Source: Streptomyces hygroscopicus (GTDB taxonomy: Bacteria; Actinomycetota; Actinomycetes; Streptomycetales; Streptomycetaceae). Taken from it: a DNA stretch of 64,000 bases. Numbering within the stretch: the stretch's first letter is position 1; every line of letters begins with the position of its first letter. The notes beneath the pieces are model-generated. The model was not told the DNA's origin and searched no databases. It saw only the letters and a list, made by a program, of their open reading frames with translations. The stretch is from contig CP018627.1 of NCBI GenBank assembly GCA_002021875.1, positions 6,014,001-6,078,000 of the forward strand. Direction: 5' to 3'. The position numbers and the translations under genes are program-made. Shown in pieces: positions 54,932 to 63,703 of the stretch.

Positions 54932-56434
54932 TCAGCCGGCGAACCAGCGCACCGGGCTCGGTCGCAGGTTCTCGTAGACGTGCTTGGTCTCGCGGTATTC
55001 GTCAAGGCCCGCGGGACCGAGCTCGCGCCCGACCCCGGACTTGCCGAAACCGCCCCATTCGGCCTGCGGAAGGTAGGGGTGGTAGTCGTTGATCCACACG
55101 GTGCCGTGCCGCAGCCGGGCGGCGACGCGGCGCGCCCGCGCGGTGTCGGCGGACCAGACGGCGCCGGCCAGTCCGTACTCCGTGTCATTGGCGAGTGTGA
55201 CGGCCTCGTCCTCGGTTTGGAAGGACTCGACGGTCAGAATCGGCCCAAACGTTTCCTCCCGCACCACCCGCATCTCGCGGTGACACTGGTCGAGCACGGT
55301 CGGGAGATAGAAGTAACCGGTGGCCGGGCGGACCTCGTTGGGCTCCGGCTGCTTGCCGCCGCACCGCAGCAGGGCGCCCTCCTCCAGGGCGGACGCCACA
55401 TACGCCTCGGTCTTGTCCAACTGCTGGGCCGAGACCAGCGGACCGCATTCGACACCGTCCTCGGTGCCGCGGCCCAGCTTGATCTTCTCCGCGCGGCGGG
55501 CCAGCTCGGCCACGAACCGCTCGCGCACCGACTCCTCGATGATCAGCCGGGCACCGGCGGAGCAGACCTGACCGCTGTGGATGAAGGCGGCGTTCAGGGC
55601 CTGGTCGACGGCGGTGTCAAAGCCCTCGGCGGTGGCGCAGGCGTCGGCGAAGACCACATTGGGGTTCTTGCCGCCGAGCTCCAGCGCGACCTTCTTGACC
55701 GTCGGCGCGGCGGCCTGGGCGACCTTGGTGCCGCTGATCAGCCCGCCGGTGAAGGAGACCAGGTCCACATCGGGGTGCTCGGACAGCCGGGCGCCCACGG
55801 GGTCGCCCGTGCCGGTGACCAGGTTGGCCACCCCGGCCGGCAGCCCGGCCTCGGCCAGCAGCCGCACCAGATGGACGGTGGACAGCGGGGTCACCTCGCT
55901 GGGCTTGATCACAAAGGTGTTCCCGGCGACCAGCGCCGGGGCGATCTTCCAGCTGGCCTGGAGCAGCGGATAGTTCCAGGGGGTGATCATCGCGCAGACG
56001 CCGACCGGCTCATGGACCACGACGCTGTGCACATCGGGGGTACCCGCGTCGATGACCCGCCCGGCGGACTCGCCCGCGGCCAGGTCGGCGAAGTAGCGGA
56101 AGGCGTTGGTCACGTCGTCGACGTCGACCCGCCCCTCCTCCAGGGTCTTGCCGGTGTCACGGCTCTCGATGAGCGCGATCGTCTCGCGGTCGCGCTGCAG
56201 CAGCTCGGCGACGCGGCGCAGCAGCGCCGCCCGCTCGGCCACCGGCGTCCCGGGCCAGGGGCCCTGGTCGAAGGCGCGGCGCGCGGCCGCGACCGCCGCG
56301 TCGGTGTCCTCGAGGCCACCCTCGGCGACGACGGCGAGGGTCTTGGCGTCCGCGGGGTCGAGAACCTCCCGCTGCGCCCCGGACGCGGCTGCCTGCCACA
56401 CCCCGTCCACATGAATGGTCTCGACTGCCGCCAC
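54932..56434 (-). CDS. betaine aldehyde dehydrogenase
   Basis: A 500-residue NAD(P)-dependent aldehyde dehydrogenase converting betaine aldehyde to glycine betaine. Motifs: ITPWNYPLLQASWKIAPAL, SFTGGLISGTKV, the general base Glu in ALELGGKNPN, the nucleophile Cys in FIHSGQVCSAGAR and EETFGPILTVESF. The start is GTG at 56434 with GGAAGG upstream, itself inside a long leader hairpin. It is the first gene of the five-gene choline/betaine operon. Substrate is assigned from context and subfamily likeness. Confidence 0.92.
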   Translation of the reverse strand: MAAVETIHVDGVWQAAASGAQREVLDPADAKTLAVVAEGGLEDTDAAVAAARRAFDQGPWPGTPVAERAALLRRVAELLQRDRETIALIESRDTGKTLEEGRVDVDDVTNAFRYFADLAAGESAGRVIDAGTPDVHSVVVHEPVGVCAMITPWNYPLLQASWKIAPALVAGNTFVIKPSEVTPLSTVHLVRLLAEAGLPAGVANLVTGTGDPVGARLSEHPDVDLVSFTGGLISGTKVAQAAAPTVKKVALELGGKNPNVVFADACATAEGFDTAVDQALNAAFIHSGQVCSAGARLIIEESVRERFVAELARRAEKIKLGRGTEDGVECGPLVSAQQLDKTEAYVASALEEGALLRCGGKQPEPNEVRPATGYFYLPTVLDQCHREMRVVREETFGPILTVESFQTEDEAVTLANDTEYGLAGAVWSADTARARRVAARLRHGTVWINDYHPYLPQAEWGGFGKSGVGRELGPAGLDEYRETKHVYENLRPSPVRWFAG

Positions 56435-56443
56435 GTGAATTCT

Positions 56444-56517
56444 GCCTTCCGGTTCTGCGAACTTTGCCGCTGGTCCAAGCCAGCAACATGGACCCCTAAC
56501 CGGAAGGCGGGAACCTA
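56444..56517 (-). promoter_or_regulatory. promoter and RBS-covering hairpin of the betaine operon
   Basis: GCCTTCCGGTT (56444-56454) and AACCGGAAGGC (56498-56508) are perfect 11-bp arms; inside them GGTCCA (56472-56477) pairs with TGGACC (56489-56494). The strand nearer the gene contains the GGAAGG ribosome binding site of the aldehyde dehydrogenase. TAGGTT (56517-56512 on the minus strand) is a likely -10. It could be a translational switch or a wide operator. Confidence 0.55.
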
Positions 56518-56636
56518 TGCGCGATTCGCAAGAGAAAGTGGGCCGGCTCACGTGATCCGAAGGCGGAACCGGCCTCCCCGGTCATGATCGGCCGATCTGT
56601 CAAGAGCTGGTGCACGTCGATCGGTGTCAGGAGGCT

Positions 56637-56722
56637 GCCAGGAGCCCGCGGTAGGCGGTCCCGGTGTGGGAGGCCGTGCGGTAGGCAGCCGGCGTCAGGA
56701 AGCCGTGCAGTAGGCGGTCGGG
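56637..56722. repeat. degenerate copies of a gene 3' end
   Basis: Three roughly 29-bp units (starting near 56637, 56666 and 56695) share GTAGGCGGTC or GTAGGCAGCC cores. The last is the 3' end of the gene at 56695 (codons for CPTAYCTAS and stop). The other two lie downstream, so the coding tail seems to have been duplicated beyond the stop codon. Confidence 0.7.
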
Positions 56723-57516
56723 CAGAAGGTGTCCACCGCCGCCTGGTGGACCTCCCGCTCCTCCGCCCGGTCCCCGGAGGGGCCGATCACCAGCACCGCG
56801 TACATCGTGCCGTCGGGGGCGGCGAAGCGGCGGTCGAGTATCCGGCGGTGGCCGTCGCTCTTGGACTGGTACGTGTATTCGAGCTGTGCCGGGTCCGTGG
56901 CGGCCGAGCCCAGCCGGGTGAGGGCGATCTGCTCGTAGTCGCGGTGGGTGGAGGCGATCCGCTCGGCCTCCTGGGCGGACTCGTACGGCGTCGACTCGGG
57001 GCCGTGCAGCTCGAAGACCTGGATCACGGTGCTGTCGTCGGGCGAGGTGTAGTAGACGCTGGGGCCCTCGGTCGTCCGCCGCCATCCGTCCGGGACCGCG
57101 AGGTGGTATCCGGCGGGGTCTTCCTGGGTGCTGTAGCCCGCGGGCGGGGCGGCGCCGGTCAGAGACGGGGAGGACGGGGTACCGAAGGGCGTCGCGGACG
57201 GGGACGCCCCGGTCGGCGGGTCCGTGGGGAGATCGGCCGGAAGACCGGTGGGCCCACCGGTCTCGGGACCGGGCGAGGGATAGAGATCGCTCGGCTGGGA
57301 GACCTCCGCGCTCGGCGTGGCCGTGGGGCTCTCTTGGTCCCACGGCAGCGGCCCCGCCTGATGGCGGGAGGTGCCGTCGCCACCGAAGGCCACCCATCCG
57401 GAAAACGCGATCCCCCCGACCAGGAAGATCGTCACCGCCAACGCCCGCAGTGCCCGCCGGGCGTCCTGCCCAGGCCCTCCCGGCCCTCCCGGCACTCCCC
57501 CGTCATGCATGCTCAT
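56695..57516 (-). CDS. membrane-anchored protein with kinase-sensor-like domain, paralogue 1
   Basis: A 273-residue single-pass membrane protein: short cytoplasmic head, membrane helix (about residues 24-44), Pro/Thr/Ser-rich linker (45-130) and a compact outer domain (about 135-273). The outer domain (GYHLAVPDGWRR, VYYTSPDDSTVIQVFEL, YEQIALTRLG, LEYTYQSK, RRILDRRFAAPDGTMYAVLV) resembles the extracellular region of some Streptomyces Ser/Thr kinases. The extreme C-terminus is FCPTAYCTAS. It is similar to the next upstream gene product. Function unknown; ATG at 57516 with GGGGGGA. Confidence 0.75.
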   Translation of the reverse strand: MSMHDGGVPGGPGGPGQDARRALRALAVTIFLVGGIAFSGWVAFGGDGTSRHQAGPLPWDQESPTATPSAEVSQPSDLYPSPGPETGGPTGLPADLPTDPPTGASPSATPFGTPSSPSLTGAAPPAGYSTQEDPAGYHLAVPDGWRRTTEGPSVYYTSPDDSTVIQVFELHGPESTPYESAQEAERIASTHRDYEQIALTRLGSAATDPAQLEYTYQSKSDGHRRILDRRFAAPDGTMYAVLVIGPSGDRAEEREVHQAAVDTFCPTAYCTAS

Positions 57517-57728
57517 CTATCCCCCCGATAGTGGAACTCTGCTCCCCTAAGCCGACAAGCCGCGCCGACCGACATCGGTGTACCCGGTTCGAGGGCCGCC
57601 CCACCCTCCGTCACCCCACCGATACGGATATGTCGCCTTAACCGTGCCGTCCTGTGCCTGCCACTGCCTGCCGCCGGTCGTGCCCGCGCCGGCTGCCACA
57701 GATCGTGCCCGCCGCCCCCTGCCCCCCG

Positions 57729-58523
57729 TCAGGTGGCTGGGCAGTAGGCGGTGGGGCAGAAGGAAGCCAGCACGATGCGCTGCCGCTCCCGCTGCTGCGG
57801 CCAGTCGTCGGCCGGGCCCGCGACCAGCACCGCGTACTGCACCTGGTCCGGGCCGGTGAAGGCACGGTCGAGTATTCGGCGCGGGCCGTACTTGGCGCTG
57901 CGGTAGCCGTACTCCAGCTCCGCGTCCGCGTCATCGCCGGGGCCGAGCCGCTTCAGCTCGTACCGCTGGTAGTCGGGGTTCTTCTTGAGCCCCGTCTCCG
58001 CCTGGCGCAGCGCCTCGTACGGGGTGACGTCGGGCTCGGTCAGCGCGAAGACCTGGATCAGGCTGCTCGCGTCGGACGACTCGTAGAACACCCCGGTATC
58101 ACGCTTGACCCGCTGCCAGCCCCTGGGCACATCCAGCCGGAACCCCTCCGCGTCGGTGGTGCGCGCATAGTCCGCCGGCGGCTCCTGCGGGCTGTCCGTG
58201 GACACCGACGGCGGCGCCGAGGTCGTCTCCGAGAACGGCCCCGACGGCATCACCGAGGGCTGCTCGGTCGACGGTGACCAGGACGAGGCCGAGGGCGAAC
58301 CGCCGTCCGCCCCGGGCTTGTCATCCCCGCCGCCCGACACCAACTTCCAGGCGCCGACGCCGATCCCGCCGACCAGCACCACGGCGAGTACCGCCAGAAG
58401 CACCGTGCCCAGATGCGGATTGGGTGGTCTTCGGCCCGGGGCCGGCGGCTCCGCGCCCTCGCCCACCCAACGCTGGGCCTCCTCGTTCCATCGACGGCCC
58501 CCCTCGCCGCCCGGTGTGCTCAT
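57729..58523 (-). CDS. membrane-anchored protein with kinase-sensor-like domain, paralogue 2
   Basis: A 264-residue protein with the same plan as paralogue 1: cytoplasmic head (RRWNEEAQRWVGEGAEPP, Trp-rich), membrane helix (about residues 38-60), Ser/Pro linker, and outer domain (GFRLDVPRGWQRVKRDTG, VFYESSDASSLIQVFAL, YELKRLGPGDD, RRILDRAFTGPDQVQYAVLV). It also ends FCPTAYC, then PAT. It begins one base after the stop of the small GDHN gene (TGAG-ATG), so it belongs to that operon. The 212-bp gap to paralogue 1 may hold a terminator or second promoter, none clear. Confidence 0.75.
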   Translation of the reverse strand: MSTPGGEGGRRWNEEAQRWVGEGAEPPAPGRRPPNPHLGTVLLAVLAVVLVGGIGVGAWKLVSGGGDDKPGADGGSPSASSWSPSTEQPSVMPSGPFSETTSAPPSVSTDSPQEPPADYARTTDAEGFRLDVPRGWQRVKRDTGVFYESSDASSLIQVFALTEPDVTPYEALRQAETGLKKNPDYQRYELKRLGPGDDADAELEYGYRSAKYGPRRILDRAFTGPDQVQYAVLVAGPADDWPQQRERQRIVLASFCPTAYCPAT

Positions 58524-58524
58524 C

Positions 58525-58989
58525 TCAGCCGCCCAGGAGCGCGCCGACCGCCTGTCCGACGGCGACGCCGGAGGCGAGCATGCCGACGCTGGCGCTGGCG
58601 TCCTGCAACATCACCCGGATCCTGGCAAGTCGGCCGGCCCCGGCCCGGCCGGTGCGCTGGATCTCGTCCTGGGCCTGGTCCAGTTCATCGGAGAGCGCGC
58701 CGACCTCCGGGCTCGGGACCACCCGCCGCAGATCGTCGGTGAGCTGTCGAACGGCCTCCAGCAGCTCCTGATAGGCGGGGTCGCAAGGGGCCTCCCCCTG
58801 CCGTCCGTTCACAATGTGGTTGTGGTCGCCGATGCCGACGGCGCTGCCGCTCACCTTGCCGAACCTGATGTCGCCGAATGTGCGCCCGCCGCCGCCCGCC
58901 GGGCCCGCGCCGCCACCGCTCGCGCCGGCCGTGTGGTCCGCACCGCCGCCGCCCACGCCGCTGCCGTCCTCCGTGTCAGCCATCGCCAT
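58525..58989 (-). CDS. small protein with GDHN motif and helical C-terminus
   Basis: A 154-residue protein. The N-terminal 40 residues are Gly-rich; residues about 40-65 hold TFGDIRFGKVSGSAVGIGDH then NHIVNG, a turn-rich motif shared with the C-terminus of its neighbour. Residues about 75-140 are predicted helical (LLEAVRQLTDDLRRVV, ALSDELDQAQDEIQR), and the tail ASVGMLASGVAVGQAVGALL is hydrophobic. The ATG at 58989 has GGGAGG 6 bases upstream and overlaps the end of the large membrane protein gene by 14 bp. I do not recognise a characterised family. Confidence 0.7.
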   Translation of the reverse strand: MAMADTEDGSGVGGGGADHTAGASGGGAGPAGGGGRTFGDIRFGKVSGSAVGIGDHNHIVNGRQGEAPCDPAYQELLEAVRQLTDDLRRVVPSPEVGALSDELDQAQDEIQRTGRAGAGRLARIRVMLQDASASVGMLASGVAVGQAVGALLGG

Positions 58990-60805
58990 GGCCGCCTCCC
59001 GCTCCGTTGGTTCCGGTGGTGTTGCTGATGGTGTTGTGGTCACCGAAGCCGAAGGCGCTGTTCGCCGCGGACTCGATGAAGACCCCGCCGCCGCTCACAT
59101 TGATGACCTTCTGCTCGAACTCGCCGGTCTCCCAGCCGGCTTCGTCGAGCGCCCTTCGCACGCCGTTGGCCACCCGGTCCTCGACGCTTTTCAGATAGCG
59201 GCTGACATCCATCTCCTGGAAGAGCGATGCGCCTGCGTCGCTGCCCAGCTCCCGCACCGAGATCCAGGGCCCGTCGGGGATGGCCGCCTCATAACCCCCC
59301 GCGTACATCCGCCAGACGAAGGCGGCCGAGCGGAAGGCGTGGATGACCGCCTGGCCCGCCGCCGTCGGCGTCCGCCCGAGCGCCCAGACCGCCTTGCCCG
59401 GCAGTCCGCCGCGACGGTGGGAGTCGGAGAGCCGGTCGACCGCCCGGAAGTCCGGGCGGATCGGGCGCAGCACATGGGGGGCGAACTCCAGCATCAGCAT
59501 GCCGCCTTGCGTATGCACCCGCACGAAGACGGTGGTGACCACCTCTTCCCGCCATGCGCCGACGCGGATGCGCAGAAAGTGCCGGCGGACCTCTCCGCCC
59601 TCCTCGACGGCCTCCGCCCGCTCCCGCGCGAAGTCCGCCTCGCCATACGGCACGAAGGAGCGGCTCCGCAATCCGGTGACCTTGAGGAAGACGCATTCGT
59701 CGAGCTCCAGGCCGCGCAGCCGGTCGCGGCTGGCGGCGGCGGGCCGGGCGGTGCCCTGGACGGAGGCGGTGCCCTGGGCGGAGGAGGCGCCTTGGACGGA
59801 GGAGGCGCCCTGAGTCGAGGAGGTGCGCAACTTCTCGACCAGCGGCCGGATCCGCTCCAGGATCACGCGGTTGTCCAGCGGCGCCGGATCGCCGCCCTCG
59901 CGCGGCCGCAGCTCGACGGCGAGGGTCCAGGTGTCATGGGCGGCGCCCGCGCCGAGGAAGGGGTGCCGATCGTGGTAGAGGATCACCGGTGAGTGCTGCT
60001 CGCGGCGGATCAGGGCCCGCACTCGCTGGAAGCGCCCGCCCTCGAACCGCTCCGCGGGGTCCGCGGCGGGGTCGGCGAAGGTCTCCGGCTCCAGGTCGGT
60101 GGCCAGCACTCGGGCCACATGCTCACGGTGCAGGGCGACCGCGGTGGCCATCATGGCCGGGATCACCAGCGCGAACCAGGCGGCGCTGGTGTCCGGCCCG
60201 GTCGCCAGGGCCGGTGCGAAGCCCTGCAGCCCGCTCGTAGCGGGCTCGCCCGTGAACGCCTGCGTCAGGGCAGAGACCGCATAGGACAGCAGGATCAGGC
60301 AGCCGAGCACCCGCAGCACCGCGGCCGCCCGCCGCCGGGTGACGGTGACCCCGTCGGCCCCGGGATAGTCGGCGCGGAAGGGGCCCATGGCGCCGCCTCT
60401 GGCCCAGGCCGCCAGCAGAAGCAGCGCACAGGACAGCAGGAACAGATAGAAGAACCCCTGCGCCAGCAGAAAGTCCAGCACCCATAAGGACACCAGCAGC
60501 GCGGTCCAGCATGCCTCCAGACGGCGCGCGCGCAGCGCGTGCGCGAGCACCCGGGCCGCGTCGATGCCCAGCGAGGGCGCCACGGCCCGCTCCTCGTGGA
60601 CATACAGCTCGTCCAGGACCGTGTCCCGGAAGTCGTCGTCCAGATAGGCGCCCGCGCACAGCAGCCGGGTCGCCTCGCTGGTGGCGTAGGGGGACGCATC
60701 GTCGGCGGCGCGAGGAGAGGGGACGCCAGGTAAAGGCTCCGGCCGCGGCTGCGGCAGATGAGACGAGTGGCCGCCCAAAGAATGATCATCGCGCGTATTG
60801 GCCAT
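58976..60805 (-). CDS. large multi-domain membrane protein of unknown function
   Basis: A 609-residue protein. A cytoplasmic N-terminal region (about residues 40-105, YATSEATRLLCAGAYLDDDFRD) precedes four membrane helices in two pairs (about 110-145 and 170-245). A soluble domain (about 255-560) with a SSVQGASSAQGTASVQGTA-like repeat insert includes ELDECVFLKVTGLRSRSF and a region with MLMLEFAPHVLRPIRPDFRA. The end has ISVRELGSDAGASLFQEMDV, VINVSGGGVFIESAANSAFG, then FGDHNTISNTTG, the motif shared with the next gene. It heads a four-gene operon. I know no function. Confidence 0.75.
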   Translation of the reverse strand: MANTRDDHSLGGHSSHLPQPRPEPLPGVPSPRAADDASPYATSEATRLLCAGAYLDDDFRDTVLDELYVHEERAVAPSLGIDAARVLAHALRARRLEACWTALLVSLWVLDFLLAQGFFYLFLLSCALLLLAAWARGGAMGPFRADYPGADGVTVTRRRAAAVLRVLGCLILLSYAVSALTQAFTGEPATSGLQGFAPALATGPDTSAAWFALVIPAMMATAVALHREHVARVLATDLEPETFADPAADPAERFEGGRFQRVRALIRREQHSPVILYHDRHPFLGAGAAHDTWTLAVELRPREGGDPAPLDNRVILERIRPLVEKLRTSSTQGASSVQGASSAQGTASVQGTARPAAASRDRLRGLELDECVFLKVTGLRSRSFVPYGEADFARERAEAVEEGGEVRRHFLRIRVGAWREEVVTTVFVRVHTQGGMLMLEFAPHVLRPIRPDFRAVDRLSDSHRRGGLPGKAVWALGRTPTAAGQAVIHAFRSAAFVWRMYAGGYEAAIPDGPWISVRELGSDAGASLFQEMDVSRYLKSVEDRVANGVRRALDEAGWETGEFEQKVINVSGGGVFIESAANSAFGFGDHNTISNTTGTNGAGGGHGDG

Positions 60806-60873
60806 GTTTCCCCCCGAGGCCGTAGCAACTACCTCCACGTTAGGGGAAGATGGCCCGCGATTACAGTGAATGG

Positions 60874-60919
60874 CCGAAGGGTCACACTCCGGAGTGAATA
60901 CCGGAATGTGACCCTTCGG
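60874..60919. terminator. strong stem-loop after mdh
   Basis: CCGAAGGGTCACA (60874-60886) and TGTGACCCTTCGG (60907-60919) are perfect 13-bp arms with a further inner pairing CTCCGG/CCGGA. It lies 22 nt past the mdh stop on the minus strand. Confidence 0.85.
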
Positions 60920-60940
60920 AAATGGCCTCGATGCGGCCCG

Positions 60941-61987
<1,047 letters not shown>

Positions 61988-62069
61988 TCAGGCTATCCGA
62001 CGGCACCTGACCAAGGTTCTCTCGGGCCACTGTGTAACCGCTCACCGCGCGTTCCGTCCTCGCGCACTT

Positions 62070-62110
62070 GGGCGGCCGCCTGCCAGGAGGGGGAGTGCAG
62101 GCGGCCGCCC
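62070..62110. terminator. strong stem-loop after the HTH gene
   Basis: Perfect 14-bp arms GGGCGGCCGCCTGC (62070-62083) and GCAGGCGGCCGCCC (62097-62110), extended by CACT/AGTG. It is about 100 nt past the stop at 62212. Confidence 0.8.
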
Positions 62111-62211
62111 AGTGCCGCACCCGTGGGGGGCTCGGGCAGCGCCTGCCCCGATTCCCCTGGCTCATTCCCCCTGTTTCCGAATTCCCCCGGACGGGCTTCC
62201 CTCGCCCGCGC

Positions 62212-63300
62212 TCACCCCTGGGCGCCGGGAGCCGTGCAGGCGCGCGTACCGCCCGTGAGAGTGGCGCAGGCGGTGGTCCGCGCGGTGGCGTCCACCGAGA
62301 TCATCTTGGTGTAGGCGTCGCCGTCGGCGCCGACCCTGCTGTTCTGCGCGCGGGCCGCGCCGCCCCTCGCGCCCGGCGCCTTGATCTGGATCACATCGTC
62401 CGGAGCCGCCCGGGTGATACGGGCCCAGGCCGCCCGGCAGGTCTTGCTGTAGCGGACCTCGACATACGCGGTGCCGACGGTGACGTTCGCGGTGGTCGTC
62501 GCGGCTGCGCCGCACCCCATGGCCTGCGGATCCTGACCGGTGCAGTCCTCCCCGGCGCACTTCACGCCCGCCGGCAGCTGACGCGCGCTGGTGGTCGGTG
62601 CGGTGCTCGGCTTCTCCCCGCGCTTCTCGCCGTCGCCGCCCGCATCGATCAGCAGGACGGCGCCGGCGACGAGTAAGAGCGCGCCGACGAGCCCCCCGGC
62701 GAACAGCGCGACGCGCTTCCGCCCCGTCCCGGAAGGCGAGGGCGGCCCCGACGGGAAGGTTGACGGTGACGGAGCGGACAAGGCGGGCGACGGCGGTTCG
62801 GAGGAGCCCGGTGCCCGCTCGGCCGGCGGCGCCGCGGGAGCCGAGAACACCGGAGCCGTCGCGACCAACGGCTGCTCGGGTTCCGGCGGTTCGACACTCG
62901 ACCGCCCCTTCCCCGGATGACGGCCGTTCTTCCGGGCGCCCACCCCCTGCGCCGCCGGGTCGAACTGCTCGATGGCGGCGCGTGCCTGCGCGACGCTGAT
63001 GGCCTCCATCGTGACGTCGTGGCGCATCTCGGAGCGGCTCCAGGCCCGCTCCGCCAGCTCCCACAGCGTGCTGAGGTGATGGACATCGGCGCCCGTGGCC
63101 TCGGCCAGGGCCTCCACCGCGCCCTGCGGGGGCAGCAGCCGTCCGCCCAGATAGCGCTCCCATGAACTCTTGCTGTAGCCGGTGCGGTCGGCGACGGCGA
63201 CGACGCTCAGCCCGCTGCGCTCGACGATCGTGCGCAACTGGCCGGTGAACTCCTGTACCTGCGGATCGAGTCCCTCCGGCAGGTCCCTCCAACGAGGCAT
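62212..63300 (-). CDS. HTH membrane protein with DUF2690 domain
   Basis: A 362-residue single-pass membrane protein. Residues about 10-75 form an XRE-type HTH (LRTIVERSGLSVVAVADRTG, YSKSSWERYLGGR). A Pro/Ser/Ala-rich stretch follows, a membrane helix is at about 197-218, and the outer DUF2690 domain (about 245-362) has paired cysteines (CAGEDCTGQDPQAMGC, TCRAAW, TTACATLTGGTRAC). The design links an outside domain to a cytoplasmic DNA-binding-like head. The ATG at 63300 has GGGGAGG. Function unknown. Confidence 0.85.
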   Translation of the reverse strand: MPRWRDLPEGLDPQVQEFTGQLRTIVERSGLSVVAVADRTGYSKSSWERYLGGRLLPPQGAVEALAEATGADVHHLSTLWELAERAWSRSEMRHDVTMEAISVAQARAAIEQFDPAAQGVGARKNGRHPGKGRSSVEPPEPEQPLVATAPVFSAPAAPPAERAPGSSEPPSPALSAPSPSTFPSGPPSPSGTGRKRVALFAGGLVGALLLVAGAVLLIDAGGDGEKRGEKPSTAPTTSARQLPAGVKCAGEDCTGQDPQAMGCGAAATTTANVTVGTAYVEVRYSKTCRAAWARITRAAPDDVIQIKAPGARGGAARAQNSRVGADGDAYTKMISVDATARTTACATLTGGTRACTAPGAQG

Positions 63301-63582
63301 TGCCTCCCCCTGTCCCCCCGCACGTGCCTGTGTCAATCTCCCGCGCTACGGCCCCTGTTGGCGCCTCCGGGCCCCGAACTGACTACCCAAAGGGACGCCT
63401 TGCCCCAGGATGTCAGCTCCTCGGGTGGGGGCGCATCGGAGCATTTCGTGCACCGGTGTGTACTCCGCCGCGCCCGGCTCGTCGTTGCACAGCCGAGACC
63501 TCGTGCTGGAACGGTCACTTCCGCGCCACAGGATTCTGCCGGTCATTGATCCGGCACAGTCCACACACAACCCTGATTACCA

Positions 63583-63690
63583 GGCGGTCCGTCCTTCTTC
63601 GGGGGAGAGGGCGGACCGCCGCCGGACCGTTCGGATCCGGCCACAACGACGGCGGCCCGTCCTTCCACGGGGGAGAGGACGGGCCGCCGT
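63583..63690. terminator. two tandem homologous stem-loops
   Basis: Hairpin 1: GGCGGTCCG (63583-63591) and CGGACCGCC (63612-63620). Hairpin 2: ACGGCGGCCCGTCC (63649-63662) and GGACGGGCCGCCGT (63677-63690), perfect 14 bp. Both loops contain TCCTTC then GGGGGAGAG, so one seems to be a copy of the other. They follow the DUF3017 gene on the minus strand. Confidence 0.85.
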
Positions 63691-63703
63691 TTCACGCCGT
63701 CGG

